Assembly: GCF_030694085.1 (NCBI RefSeq)
Contig: NZ_JAUXZE010000072.1
Span: 1 to 63,952, forward strand
DNA from: Tabrizicola sp.
GTDB lineage: Bacteria > Pseudomonadota > Alphaproteobacteria > Rhodobacterales > Rhodobacteraceae
Reading direction: 5' to 3'
DNA length: 63,952 nt
Shown here: positions 18,706-27,091 of the stretch, piece by piece
How positions within the stretch are numbered: position 1 is the first letter of the stretch
How the letters are laid out: each line of letters opens with the position of its first letter
Made by a program: the position numbers and the translations under genes
The notes under the pieces: generated by a model
Seen by the model: the letters and a program-made list of their open reading frames with translations, nothing else
Told to the model about the DNA's origin: nothing
Databases searched by the model: none

Positions 18706-19682
18706 CACCCGCCCCCGATCAACACCCCCGCAGCAAAGACCAAGGCACCGCCAAGGACGACCTGCAAGGCCGCGCGGAGGAAGGGTGTCTCCATAAAGCG
18801 GTTCTGGATCCAGGCGATCGCCCAAAGCTCCACGAAAACCACAATCATCGCAATGGTGGTGGCAGTCCAGAAATCTGGGATCAGATAGGGGAGGGCGTGG
18901 CCAAGGCCGCCGATGGTGGTCATCACGCCCGACGCGATACCACGCTTCAGCGGCGAGCCGCGGCCCGAAAGCACCCCGTCGTCATGCGCGGCCTCCGTGA
19001 AGCCCATCGAGATACCTGCACCCACGGACGCCGCCGTGCCCACAAGGAATGTGGTCCAGGTGTCCTGTGTCGCGAAGGCTGTGGCGAAGATCGGGGCCAG
19101 GGTCGACACCGAACCGTCCATCAACCCCGCCAGTCCCGGCTGCACCCAGGTCAGGATGAACTGCCGCTTGGCGGTCTGGTTCTCTTCGTCCCGCGCGTCT
19201 TGCGGCAGGTGCGTCTCTTCAAGCCGCTGGGCGTGGCGTTCGTGCCCGGCCTCGGCCGCGGCAAGGTCGCCCAGCAGTTTGCGGGTCGCCGCGTCCTGAG
19301 TGCGGGCGGCGGCGCGCAGGTAGAAGTCATGCGCCGTCTTTTCCATCGTCGCCGCCTCGCCGCGCATCACCTCCAGCGAAAGGTTCTGCGACAGCCAGAT
19401 CGGGCGGCGGGCATAGAATCCCGCGACATGCTCACGCCGCAAGAGCGGGATCACCTCGCCGAACCGCGTCCGGTGCAGGTCAATCAGGCGCTGGCGGTGG
19501 CCGTCCTCTTCCACTGCCATCCCGTCGAAGACGGCCGCCGAGGCGGGGTAATCAGAGCGCAGACGCTCGGCAAAGCTGCGGTAGATGCGGGCGTCGTCCT
19601 CTTCCGAGGAGATCGCCAGCGCCAAGACCTCCTGCTCGGTCAGATCGCTGAAACGGCGGCGGAAGGTCAGGGCAGAGAGCAC
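18705..19682 (-). CDS. mbfA: Membrane-bound ferritin / VIT1-type iron exporter (MbfA)
   Basis: About 325 residues. The N-terminal half is a ferritin-like (rubrerythrin/erythrin-Vps) di-iron domain with ISSEEDDARIY, VEEDGHRQRL and AAEAGHERHAQRLEE. The C-terminal half is the VIT1/CCC1 membrane domain with QPGLAGLMDGSVSTLAPIF and five helices. This fusion is MbfA, which exports iron and protects against iron and peroxide stress in Rhizobiales. GTG 19682 is preferred because AAGGTG sits 6 nt upstream; GTG 19691 is in frame but lacks a spaced ribosome site. The Irr-type box at 19697-19713 lies just upstream. The nitroreductase gene follows in TGATG overlap. Confidence 0.9.
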   Translation of the reverse strand: MLSALTFRRRFSDLTEQEVLALAISSEEDDARIYRSFAERLRSDYPASAAVFDGMAVEEDGHRQRLIDLHRTRFGEVIPLLRREHVAGFYARRPIWLSQNLSLEVMRGEAATMEKTAHDFYLRAAARTQDAATRKLLGDLAAAEAGHERHAQRLEETHLPQDARDEENQTAKRQFILTWVQPGLAGLMDGSVSTLAPIFATAFATQDTWTTFLVGTAASVGAGISMGFTEAAHDDGVLSGRGSPLKRGIASGVMTTIGGLGHALPYLIPDFWTATTIAMIVVFVELWAIAWIQNRFMETPFLRAALQVVLGGALVFAAGVLIGGG

Positions 19683-19696
19683 GGCAGGCACCTTAG

Positions 19697-19713
19697 TTTG
19701 GAATAGTTCTAAT
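19697..19713 (-). promoter_or_regulatory. Iron control element (Irr box) for mbfA
   Basis: TTTGGAA-TAG-TTCTAAT matches the alphaproteobacterial ICE, TTTAGAA-N3-TTCTAAA, at 12 of 14 arm positions. Irr binds ICEs when iron is low; in Bradyrhizobium and Agrobacterium mbfA is repressed this way. The box ends only about 14 bp from the chosen start and would overlap the leader, a good position for repression. The match is seen; the regulator is inferred from the family. Confidence 0.75.
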
Positions 19714-19837
19714 CTATCTCACCAACAGGCGGCTGCAACGGCATAATCTGAACTTTGGAGTTTACTTTCTGCTTGCCGAAATGAACTCTCCGGTTTAGCT
19801 TCAAATCTGTACTGTGGAGTTCAAAATGGAGATCACG

Positions 19838-20011
19838 ATGACCCGATTCGCCCTTGCGCTTGCCACTGGCCTTGCCTTCGCAGCCCCCGTGGCAGCGGAC
19901 TCGCTGACGGTCCTGCTGCCGAGGCTGACCTTTCCGACTGAAACCGTCACGACTTCGACCAAAGGCTGCGAAGCCCCCAAGACCCAGACCACCTGCCAGC
20001 TGGCCGAGTGA
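19838..20011 (+). CDS. Small secreted protein, unknown
   Basis: 57 residues from ATG 19838 (MTRFALALATGLAFAAPVAA), with GGAG just upstream. A signal peptide ending at about residue 21 leaves a mature peptide of only about 36 residues with two Cys (KGCEAP and TTCQLAE) that could form one disulfide. GTG 19814 and ATG 19826 are in-frame alternatives but would give the signal peptide an atypical acidic N-terminus. It is divergent from mbfA across an intergenic region with the Irr box, so iron control is possible. I do not recognise a family. Confidence 0.55.
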   Translation: MTRFALALATGLAFAAPVAADSLTVLLPRLTFPTETVTTSTKGCEAPKTQTTCQLAE

Positions 20012-20067
20012 CCCCTGCGCTTGCCGCGCCGGATCGCGATGGTCTATGGTCCCTTGCGGGGGATGCG

Positions 20068-20694
20068 ATGAACGCCATTCAGGATCACGGAGTCCGGCGC
20101 GGCCGGAAGTTCGACCAGGTGCTAGACGGCGCCCGGAAGATCTTCATGCGCGACGGGTTCGAGCGCGCCTCGGTCGACGACATCGCGCGCGAGGCGGGCG
20201 TCTCGAAGGCCACCATCTACGCCTACTTCCCCGACAAGCAGCTTCTGTTCCTGGAAGTCGCCCGGTGCGAATGCCATCGCCAGACCGAAGAGGCCGAGGC
20301 GATGGTCGAAGGCGATGCGCCGGTGCGGATTGCACTGACCATCGCGGCCGAACGGATCGTGGCCTTCCAGCTGTCGGACTTCGGTCAGCGCATGTTCCGC
20401 ATCGTGGTGGGCGAAGGTGAGCGTTTCCCGGGGCTTGGCCGCCAGTTCTACGATTTCGGACCGGGACTTATCCACCAGCGGCTGGTGCATCACCTGGGGT
20501 GCTATGTTGCAAACGGTCAGTTGAAGATCGACGATCTTGACCTGGCCGCCGACCAGTTTGCGCAGCTTTGCAAAGCGACGATCCACGAAAAGCTGATCTT
20601 CGGGATGACCGAGACGATCACGCCTGAACTGGCGCACCGGTCCGTGCATGGCGCGGTGGACATGTTCCTCGCCCGCTACGGGTCCACCGCCTGA
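20068..20694 (+). CDS. TetR/AcrR-family transcriptional regulator
   Basis: 208 residues from ATG 20068, behind GCGGGGG. The N-terminal helix-turn-helix domain is canonical: RKFDQVLDGARKIFMRDGFE, then SVDDIAREAGVSKATIYAYF and PDKQLLF. The C-terminal ligand domain has the AefR-like pattern (RMFRIVVGEGERFPGLGRQF). Such proteins repress efflux or envelope genes and sometimes iron/stress genes. No divergent partner is present, so its target is unclear. A twin palindrome terminates it against folC. Confidence 0.88.
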   Translation: MNAIQDHGVRRGRKFDQVLDGARKIFMRDGFERASVDDIAREAGVSKATIYAYFPDKQLLFLEVARCECHRQTEEAEAMVEGDAPVRIALTIAAERIVAFQLSDFGQRMFRIVVGEGERFPGLGRQFYDFGPGLIHQRLVHHLGCYVANGQLKIDDLDLAADQFAQLCKATIHEKLIFGMTETITPELAHRSVHGAVDMFLARYGSTA

Positions 20695-20702
20695 CGTCTG
20701 GC

Positions 20703-20747
20703 GCAAAAGTTTTCGAAAACTTTTGCAAAATCCTTCGAAGGATTTTG
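20703..20747. terminator. Tandem palindromes between convergent TetR and folC genes
   Basis: Two perfect hairpins lie back to back. GCAAAAGTTTTC/GAAAACTTTTGC occupies 20703-20726 and CAAAATCCTTC/GAAGGATTTTG occupies 20726-20747; both have A-runs on one side and T-runs on the other, so each can end transcription in either direction. They fill almost the whole 55-bp gap between the convergent genes. Confidence 0.8.
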
Positions 20748-20749
20748 AC

Positions 20750-22021
20750 TCAGCCGTTCTCGCGCAGCACTGATCCCGCAAGATAGAGCGAGCCGCATAT
20801 CAGCACCCGTGCTTCCGGAGACGTAGCGGCGATTGCGGACAGCGCTTCGGCCACCGACCCGGCCGTAAGCGCATCGATCCCGACCGACAGCGCTGCATCG
20901 CGGCTGACTTCTGCCGGAAGAGTGTTCTTCTCGCCCGGGATCGACACCGCGTGCAGACGCGTTACCTGCGGTGCCAAGAGGCGCATGTAGCCGGTCACGT
21001 CCTTTGTATTCAGCATCCCGCAGATCAGATGCGTCTCGCGTTTCGGCATCCGCGCCAGCGTCGCTGCCACCGCCTCGCCCCCCGCCGGGTTGTGGCCGCC
21101 GTCAAGCCAAAGCTCCACCTGCGGTGCCATGTCCACCAGCGGCCCCTGCCGCAGCCGCTGCATACGGGCGGGCCAGAAAGCGCGGGTCACGGCTGCCTCG
21201 CAGGCCGCTTCGGGCTTGCCCAGCAGCCGAAGTGCGGCAATCGCCGCGCCGGCATTCTGCACCTGGTGCGGGCCGGGCAGGTTCGGCAGGGGCAGGTCGA
21301 GCAGCCCGTTCTCGTCCTGATAGATCAGCCGCCCGCGTTCTTCCCAGACATTCCAGTGCTGGCCAAAGACCCAGAGTGGAGCGCCCAGAGCCGCCGCCTT
21401 TCCTTCGATCACCGCCAGACCGTCGGGGTCCTGCGGCCCGACGATGCAAGGAACACCGCGCTTGATGATCCCGGCCTTTTCGCCCGCTATCCGGGGCAGC
21501 GTATCGCCCAGGAAGGATTCGTGGTCCATCGAGACCGGGGTGATGATCGTCAGCCGGGGCTTTTCGACCACGTTCGTCGCATCCAGACGTCCGCCGAGGC
21601 CGACCTCAAGCAAGGTCCAATCCGCCTTCGTCCGCGCAAAGGCCAGGAAGGCCGCGCAGGTGGTGATCTCGAAGAAGGTGATCTCGTCCGGCCCGTTCAC
21701 CCGCACACATTCGTCCAGCAGAGCTGTCAGCGCGGGTTCCGAGATCAGCTCTCCCGCCAGCCGGATGCGTTCATGGAACCGTGCGAGGTGCGGCGAGGTA
21801 TAGGCGTGGACCGTCTCGCCACCTGCCTCCAGTCCCGCCCGGATCATCGCCTGGGTCGAGCCCTTTCCGTTCGTCCCTGCGATATGGATCACGGGGGGAA
21901 GCGACCGCTCCGGGTTTCCCAGCGCGGCCAGCAGCCGGTCGACGCGCGCCAGGGTCAAGTCGATGACCTTGGGGTGCAGCGTCATCATCCGTTCCAGGAT
22001 GACGTCAGAGCCTTGTGTCAT
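20750..22021 (-). CDS. folC: Bifunctional folylpolyglutamate synthase / dihydrofolate synthase
   Basis: 423 residues, normal for FolC. It adds glutamate to dihydropteroate and then to folates, using ATP, in the cytosol. Visible motifs: HIAGTNGKGST (P-loop), YTSPHLARFHERIRL (omega-loop/folate site), EVGLGGRLDATNVV, ITPVSMDHESFLGDT, IAGEKAGIIK and LDGGHNPAGGEA. It starts 2 nt after the accD stop, the accD-folC order common in Proteobacteria, and is likely translated from accD mRNA. Its 3' end faces the tandem palindromes. Confidence 0.96.
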   Translation of the reverse strand: MTQGSDVILERMMTLHPKVIDLTLARVDRLLAALGNPERSLPPVIHIAGTNGKGSTQAMIRAGLEAGGETVHAYTSPHLARFHERIRLAGELISEPALTALLDECVRVNGPDEITFFEITTCAAFLAFARTKADWTLLEVGLGGRLDATNVVEKPRLTIITPVSMDHESFLGDTLPRIAGEKAGIIKRGVPCIVGPQDPDGLAVIEGKAAALGAPLWVFGQHWNVWEERGRLIYQDENGLLDLPLPNLPGPHQVQNAGAAIAALRLLGKPEAACEAAVTRAFWPARMQRLRQGPLVDMAPQVELWLDGGHNPAGGEAVAATLARMPKRETHLICGMLNTKDVTGYMRLLAPQVTRLHAVSIPGEKNTLPAEVSRDAALSVGIDALTAGSVAEALSAIAATSPEARVLICGSLYLAGSVLRENG

Positions 22022-22023
22022 GA

Positions 22024-22944
22024 TCAGGCGCTCGCCTCGGCTTTGCCGACAGCGGGCGCTTCGACCGGAGCGGGCAGATCACCCTTGATCGCCGGGGGTA
22101 GGCCGGTCAGCATCCGCACCAGGGTGACCAGTTCGTCCTTCATCGCTTTGCGGTGAACGACGCGGTCCAGCATACCGTGGTCCAAGAGGTATTCCGCGCG
22201 CTGGAAGCCTTCCGGCAGCTTCTCACGGATGGTTTGTTCGATCACCCGGGCGCCGGCAAAGCCGATCTGGGCGTTGGGCTCGGCAATCTGCACGTCGCCC
22301 AGCATGGCATAGCTGGCCGTGACACCCCCCGTCGTTGGGTGGGTCAGCACGACGATATAGGGTAGGCGCGCTTCCTTCAGCATCTGCACCGCGACAGTGG
22401 TCCGCGGCATCTGCATCAGGGACAGCATCCCCTCCTGCATCCGGGCCCCGCCCGAGGCGCTGAACAGGACCAGCGGGCGCTTCAGCTTCACCGCCCGCTC
22501 GGCCGCTGCAATGATCGCGTTGCCGACATACATGCCCATCGACCCAGCCATGAAGCTGAAATCCTGCGCGGCGGCAACGATGGGCGTGCGATTTATCTCA
22601 CCCTCGGCCACCAGCATGGCGTCCTTCTCGCCGCTGGCCTTCTGCGCCGCCTTGATCCGGTCGGTGTATTTCTTCTGATCGCGGAAATGTAGCGGGTCCA
22701 CCACCGGGTCGGGCACCTTGACCTCGGTGAATATTCCGCCGTCGAACAGCGCACCGAACCGTTCGCGCGGGCTGATCGCCATGTGGTGTTCGCAATTGCT
22801 GCAGACGTTCAGGTTCGCCGCCAACTCGCGGTGGAACAGCATCGTCCCGCACTCTGGACATTTGGTCCAAAGATTCTCTGGCACCTCGCGGCGCGAGAAA
22901 AGCGAGTTGATCTTCGGACGGACGTAGTTGGTGATCCAGTTCAT
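22024..22944 (-). CDS. accD: Acetyl-CoA carboxylase carboxyltransferase beta subunit
   Basis: 306 residues. AccD forms, with AccA, the carboxyltransferase that moves CO2 from biotin to acetyl-CoA in the first step of fatty acid synthesis. The N-terminal zinc ribbon is visible as [14 protein letters not shown] plus [11 protein letters not shown] (four Cys). The crotonase-like core has [43 protein letters not shown] and [13 protein letters not shown]. The Ala/Pro-rich last 25 residues are a poorly conserved tail. It is followed by folC after a 2-nt gap, and its promoter faces the cytochrome b gene. Confidence 0.97.
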   Translation of the reverse strand: MNWITNYVRPKINSLFSRREVPENLWTKCPECGTMLFHRELAANLNVCSNCEHHMAISPRERFGALFDGGIFTEVKVPDPVVDPLHFRDQKKYTDRIKAAQKASGEKDAMLVAEGEINRTPIVAAAQDFSFMAGSMGMYVGNAIIAAAERAVKLKRPLVLFSASGGARMQEGMLSLMQMPRTTVAVQMLKEARLPYIVVLTHPTTGGVTASYAMLGDVQIAEPNAQIGFAGARVIEQTIREKLPEGFQRAEYLLDHGMLDRVVHRKAMKDELVTLVRMLTGLPPAIKGDLPAPVEAPAVGKAEASA

Positions 22945-23080
22945 GCGCGCCTGCTGCCCTTTGGGTCAGCCTTGGAAATAAGCCGGAGGGCCGGCAAATG
23001 CAATCAGCGGTGATCCGCCGGGCGCGGCGAAACTTTCCCGGCCCGGCCCCGTTCCTTCTGCATCGAACCGGAGGATCGCA

Positions 23081-23872
23081 ATGCCGCAAGGCCCGCTTGT
23101 CTATAGCCAAAAACTGCTGACCCGGATCACGCATTGGGTTTGGGCCGTCAGCCTGTTCTTCCTGATGCTGAGCGGCCTGCAGATATTCAACGCCCATCCC
23201 AGCCTGCATATCGGGCAAGAGGTCGGCTTCGCCTATGACAACGCCATCCTTCAGATCGGCGCGCAGCAGAAGGGCGAAGCCCTGCGCGGCGTGACGCGCG
23301 TTCTGGGGGTCGAGTTCGACACCACGGGCGTTCTTGGCGTCTCGAACGGCGAGGCACGCGCCATCCCGGCGGCGCTGACCATCCCGTCCTATCAAAGCCT
23401 TGCGACGGGCAGGGTGATCCACTTCTTCTTCGCCTGGGCGCTGGTGGGGGCGCTGACCCTCTGGCTGGTGGTCTCAGGTCTGAACGGCCACATGCGCCAG
23501 CTGATCCCCACTTTGGCGGACCTGAAGGCCCTGCCGCAGGACATTGCCGACCATGCCCGCCTGCTGTTCCACCACACAGGAGAGTACGGCGTCCTGCAGA
23601 AGCTGGCCTATGCCTCAGTCCTGTTTGTCGCCCTGCCGCTGATGATCCTGACCGGCCTGTCCATGTCCCCCGGCTTCAACGCCGCAGCGCCCTGGCTGCT
23701 GGATCTGTTCCAGGGCCGCCAGACAGCGCGCACGATCCACTTCCTGACCATGCTTGCCCTGATCGGCTTCTTTGCAGTCCACATGGCGATGATCCTGCTC
23801 GCCGGTCCCTTCAACGCGCTTCGGTCGATCACGACCGGCTGGTATCGCACCGATGAGGCTCCCCATGATTGA
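23081..23872 (+). CDS. Di-haem cytochrome b561-like membrane subunit
   Basis: 263 residues, strong ribosome site GGAGGA. It has four or five membrane helices with haem-ligand histidines in RITHWVWAVSLFFLML, GRVIHFFFAWALV, RTIHFLTMLALIG and AVHMAMILL, the pattern of the cytochrome b subunits of formate dehydrogenase/thiosulfate reductase and of partners of sulfite-oxidase-like enzymes. It overlaps the downstream molybdopterin oxidoreductase by 8 nt, so the pair should form a two-subunit membrane redox enzyme exchanging electrons with the quinone pool. The substrate is unknown. Confidence 0.85.
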   Translation: MPQGPLVYSQKLLTRITHWVWAVSLFFLMLSGLQIFNAHPSLHIGQEVGFAYDNAILQIGAQQKGEALRGVTRVLGVEFDTTGVLGVSNGEARAIPAALTIPSYQSLATGRVIHFFFAWALVGALTLWLVVSGLNGHMRQLIPTLADLKALPQDIADHARLLFHHTGEYGVLQKLAYASVLFVALPLMILTGLSMSPGFNAAAPWLLDLFQGRQTARTIHFLTMLALIGFFAVHMAMILLAGPFNALRSITTGWYRTDEAPHD

Positions 23873-24629
23873 CCGACGCCAATTCCTTCTCGGCGGGGCC
23901 GCACTGGCGCTTTCCGGCTGCAAGGTCTTCGACGGCGCCGGAGCCAGCGACAGCGCCTTGCGCAAGCTGTTCGCCAGCCACGAGGGCCTGACCCAAAGCG
24001 CCCAGCGCGCCTTGATCGGGGATCGCCTTGCCCCCGAATTCTCCGAGACTGACATCCGCCAGGGGATGCGTCCGAACGGTTCAACCGATCCCGCCAGCAG
24101 GGACTATCGCGGTCTGGCCGCAAATGGCTTCCACGACTACCGGCTGACCGTCACTGGCCTGGTCGACCGCCCACAGAGTTTGTCACTCACCGACCTCACC
24201 GCGCTCCCTCCGCGCACCCAGATCACCCGGCATGACTGCGTCGAAGGGTGGAGTTGCATAGCCAAATGGCAGGGCGCGCCGCTTGGCACGGTCCTGACAT
24301 TGGCAGGCCCGAAGCCTACCGCCCGTTATGTCGTCTTTCACTGCTTCGACGCCATCGAGCGCAGCCTTTCGGGAGAGGTCTTCTACTATGAGAGCATCGA
24401 CCTGATCGATGCCTTCCATCCCCAGACGATCCTGGCCTACGCCATGAATGGCGCGGCCCTTCCGGTGGCCAACGGCGCGCCTTTGCGCCTGCGGGTCGAA
24501 CGGCAGCTGGGTTACAAGATGGCGAAGTATGTCCATACCATTGCACTGACCGACAGCCTGGCTTCTTTGGGATACGGCAAGGGCAGCTATTGGGCCGACC
24601 GGGGTTATGAATGGTACGCGGGGATCTAG
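23865..24629 (+). CDS. Tat-exported molybdopterin oxidoreductase (sulfite-oxidase fold), putative lipoprotein
   Basis: 254 residues from ATG 23865. The start MIDRRQFLLGGAALALSGC combines a twin-arginine motif with a lipobox-like ALSGC, so a folded cofactor-bearing lipoprotein is likely. The catalytic domain has FHDYRLTVTGLVDRPQ, then TRHDCVEGWSCIAKWQGAPL (the first Cys is the expected Mo-thiolate ligand) and LRLRVERQLGYKMAKYVH, as in sulfite-oxidase/YedY relatives. It lacks a haem domain. It is encoded in 8-nt overlap with a cytochrome b, which would supply or take the electrons. The substrate is unknown; methionine-sulfoxide-type reduction is one option. Confidence 0.85.
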   Translation: MIDRRQFLLGGAALALSGCKVFDGAGASDSALRKLFASHEGLTQSAQRALIGDRLAPEFSETDIRQGMRPNGSTDPASRDYRGLAANGFHDYRLTVTGLVDRPQSLSLTDLTALPPRTQITRHDCVEGWSCIAKWQGAPLGTVLTLAGPKPTARYVVFHCFDAIERSLSGEVFYYESIDLIDAFHPQTILAYAMNGAALPVANGAPLRLRVERQLGYKMAKYVHTIALTDSLASLGYGKGSYWADRGYEWYAGI

Positions 24630-24680
24630 ACGGACCGCTCGTCGTCGACTGTGTCGCTCCTCGCTGGGCGGACCGTCACC

Positions 24681-24704
24681 GACGAGAAGACGAAGTCGCA
24701 CGAG
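24681..24704 (+). repeat. 24-bp intergenic repeat, copy A
   Basis: GACGAGAAGACGAAGTCGCA plus CGAG, found again with a single mismatch at 29641-29664. Both copies lie between the 3' ends of convergent genes and are preceded 30-50 bp upstream by a related GTCG(T/A)(C/T)GACTG(T/C)GTC segment, so the element is longer than the core. Next to copy A is a 12-bp tandem duplication (acccgcagactc at 24711-24722 and 24723-24734) that runs into the map stop codon. It is possibly a dispersed repeat that doubles as a terminator. Confidence 0.65.
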
Positions 24705-24732
24705 GAGGCGACCCGCAGACTCACCCGCAGAC

Positions 24733-25566
24733 TCACCCCCAGGTCGGGTGGAACTTTCCAGAAGGGGAGAGGGTGAAGATCTCGCAACCCGTGGCCGTGA
24801 CGCCCACCGAATGTTCAAACTGCGCGGACAGCGACTTGTCGCGGGTGACGGCCGTCCAGTCGTCGGCCAAAACCTTTGTCTCCGGGCGACCCAGGTTCAC
24901 CATCGGCTCGATCGTGAAGAACATGCCTTCCTCCAGCACCGGCCCCGAACCTGGGCGGCCATAGTGCAGCACATTTGGTGGAGCATGGAACACCCGACCA
25001 AGCCCGTGGCCACAGAAATCACGCACGACCGACATGCGCTGCGCCTCGACGTAGGTCTGGATCGCATGTCCGATGTCGCCAAAGGTGTTGCCCGGTTTGA
25101 CCGCCGCAATCCCCCGCATCAGACCTTCGTGCGTGACTTCAATCAGCCGCTCGGCCTTGCGGGCAAGCTGCCCGGCAACGTACATCCGGCTCGTGTCGCC
25201 ATACCAGCCATCGACGATCACCGTGACGTCGATGTTCAGGATGTCGCCGTCCATCAGCACCTTCGCGCCCGGAATCCCGTGGCAGACCACGTGATTTACG
25301 CTGATGCAGGAGGCGTGCTTGTAGCCCTTGTAGCCAATGGTGGCCGAGGTGACACCACGACGCCTGATCTCATCGGTGATGAAGTCGTCGATGACCGCCG
25401 TGGTGGTTCCCGCCACCACCAGCGGGGCGACCGCATCCAGGATTTCCGCGGCCACGCGACCGGCGGTGCGCATGCCGACGAAGTCCGCATCTTCGTAGAT
25501 GCGGATGCCATCCTTGGTAATCCGGGCACGTATGTCGTCCAACGGCAGTCTCCTTGGGCAATACAT
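24733..25566 (-). CDS. map: Type I methionine aminopeptidase
   Basis: 277 residues from ATG 25566. It removes the initiator Met from nascent proteins using two metal ions. All features are visible: HVVCHGIPGAK (catalytic His), ILNIDVTVIVDGWYGDTSRMY (metal Asp pair), FCGHGLGRVFHAPPNV (metal His), GMFFTIEPMVNLG (metal Glu) and SAQFEHSVGVTATG (metal Glu). It is slightly longer than E. coli Map (264), normal for alphaproteobacteria. The gene is divergent from the molybdopterin-binding gene at 25658, and its 3' end runs into a small tandem repeat. Confidence 0.96.
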   Translation of the reverse strand: MYCPRRLPLDDIRARITKDGIRIYEDADFVGMRTAGRVAAEILDAVAPLVVAGTTTAVIDDFITDEIRRRGVTSATIGYKGYKHASCISVNHVVCHGIPGAKVLMDGDILNIDVTVIVDGWYGDTSRMYVAGQLARKAERLIEVTHEGLMRGIAAVKPGNTFGDIGHAIQTYVEAQRMSVVRDFCGHGLGRVFHAPPNVLHYGRPGSGPVLEEGMFFTIEPMVNLGRPETKVLADDWTAVTRDKSLSAQFEHSVGVTATGCEIFTLSPSGKFHPTWG

Positions 25567-25657
25567 AAGTGCCTCGCGCGGAATTGGCCAGAGGCCGGGG
25601 TTTGAAAGCCCGCGCGCGAAGGCTATACCCGACCCAAAGACCGCAAGGAGCCAGGCC

Positions 25658-26377
25658 ATGACCAACCCGACAGCCGCAATCCTGGTGATCGGAGACGAGA
25701 TCCTTTCGGGCCGGACGCGCGATTCGAACCTGCATTTTCTGGCCGGAGAGCTGACCCGCCTCGGCATCACCCTGTGCGAAGCGCGTATCGTGGCCGACAT
25801 CCATTCTGAAATCGTCGATGCCGTGCGCACGCTGTCGTCGAAATACACCCACCTCTTCACCAGCGGAGGGATAGGTCCGACCCACGACGATATCACGGCC
25901 GACGCCGTGGCCGAGGCGATGGGTGTCCCGATCTCCCACCGCGCCGATGCGATGGCGCTTTTGCAGGCGCATTACGACCGCTCTGGCCTGCCCTTCAACG
26001 AAGCGCGTCAACGCATGGCGCGTATCCCGGACGGGGCGGCGCTGATCGACAACCCGGTCTCCACCGCGCCAGGCTTTACCATCGGCAATGTGCATGTCAT
26101 GGCCGGGGTGCCGAACATCTTCCAGGCAATGGTCGCCTCGGTCCTGCCGACGCTGACCGGCGGGCCACCGCTTCTGTCGCAATCGCTTCGCGTCAACCGG
26201 GGCGAAGGCGAAATCGCCGGCCCCTTCGGTGCGCTGGCGGCCGAGTTTCCGGACCTGTCGATGGGGTCCTACCCGTTCATCCAGAACGGGGCGCATGGCG
26301 CGAACCTCGTGGTGCGTGGCACCGACCCAGGTCGGCTGGACGCGGCAATGGTCAAACTGACCCAGCTGTTCGGATGA
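25658..26377 (+). CDS. MoCF-domain molybdopterin-binding protein (CinA N-terminal type)
   Basis: 239 residues from ATG 25658, behind AAGGAG. The N-terminal MoeA/MogA-like domain is clear: AILVIGDEILSGRTRDSN, then HLFTSGGIGPTHDDITADAV and HVMAGVPNIFQAM. This stand-alone version lacks the deamidase domain of full CinA, as is common in alphaproteobacteria. It probably binds molybdopterin or has pyrophosphatase-type activity on nucleotides; the exact role is unsettled. It overlaps the following GNAT gene in ATGA, so they are translationally coupled. Confidence 0.85.
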   Translation: MTNPTAAILVIGDEILSGRTRDSNLHFLAGELTRLGITLCEARIVADIHSEIVDAVRTLSSKYTHLFTSGGIGPTHDDITADAVAEAMGVPISHRADAMALLQAHYDRSGLPFNEARQRMARIPDGAALIDNPVSTAPGFTIGNVHVMAGVPNIFQAMVASVLPTLTGGPPLLSQSLRVNRGEGEIAGPFGALAAEFPDLSMGSYPFIQNGAHGANLVVRGTDPGRLDAAMVKLTQLFG

Positions 26378-27069
26378 CTCCCGCCCTGCTGGCCGAGGTG
26401 ATGGAGGCGACCTGGCCCCCGGCCAGCCGGTGGACCCTTGGCCCCTTTACCCTGCGCGATGGAGCGGGGGGCGGGAAACGTGTCACTGCGGCCAGTCTGG
26501 ACGGACCTTTCTTCAAGGCCGACCTCGATACGCTGGAAGCGGCGATGCCTGCGCCGCTGATGCTGATCCGCGCCGGAGAGACCGAACTGGACGCCGCGCT
26601 TGACTCCCGTGGCTGGCGGATCGTCGACCCGGTCGTCGCCTATGCCGCCCCGGTCGCGCGGTTGGTCACCGATCTTCCACGGCTTACCGCCTTCCCGCAC
26701 TGGCCACCGCTGGAAATTGCCCGCTCGGTCTGGGCCGAAGGTGGCATCGGCCCCGCCCGTATCGCGGTGATGGAGCGGGTTCAAGGCCCCAAGGCGGCCC
26801 TGCTCGGTCGGATCGATGATCGGTCGGCTGGCGTAGCCTTTATCGCCTGCCACGGCGACGAGGCGATGCTGCACGCGCTCGAGGTCCGGCAGAGCCACCG
26901 TCGCCAAGGTCTGGGAAAGAACCTGCTGCACGCCGCGGCCAACTGGGCAGCCGAGAACAAGGCCACCCGACTATCGCTGGTCGTCACCCGGCAGAACGCC
27001 GCCGCGCGTGCGCTCTATGCTCGCCTTGGCATGGAAGTTGTGGGACAGTACCACTACCGAATGAAATGA
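26374..27069 (+). CDS. GNAT-family N-acetyltransferase
   Basis: 231 residues. The C-terminal GNAT core is clear: FIACHGDEAMLHALEV (beta4), SHRRQGLGKNLLHAAANWA (acetyl-CoA pyrophosphate loop R/Q-x-x-G-x-G/A), then LVVTRQNAAARALYARLGME. The N-terminal 100 residues are divergent and may be a second degenerate GNAT fold that sets substrate choice. It starts within the stop of the MoCF gene (ATGA). The acceptor is unknown. Confidence 0.85.
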   Translation: MTPALLAEVMEATWPPASRWTLGPFTLRDGAGGGKRVTAASLDGPFFKADLDTLEAAMPAPLMLIRAGETELDAALDSRGWRIVDPVVAYAAPVARLVTDLPRLTAFPHWPPLEIARSVWAEGGIGPARIAVMERVQGPKAALLGRIDDRSAGVAFIACHGDEAMLHALEVRQSHRRQGLGKNLLHAAANWAAENKATRLSLVVTRQNAAARALYARLGMEVVGQYHYRMK

Positions 27070-27091
27070 TCGCGGAAAGCGACCCCCGGCA

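Noticed and set aside
20703..20747. Tandem palindromes considered as a regulator operator for the TetR protein
   Set aside because: They lie at the 3' ends of convergent genes with A/T-runs on both sides, which fits terminators, not an operator.
24711..24734. Two direct 12-bp repeats considered as a start of a CRISPR or VNTR array
   Set aside because: Only two units without spacers; a simple tandem duplication.
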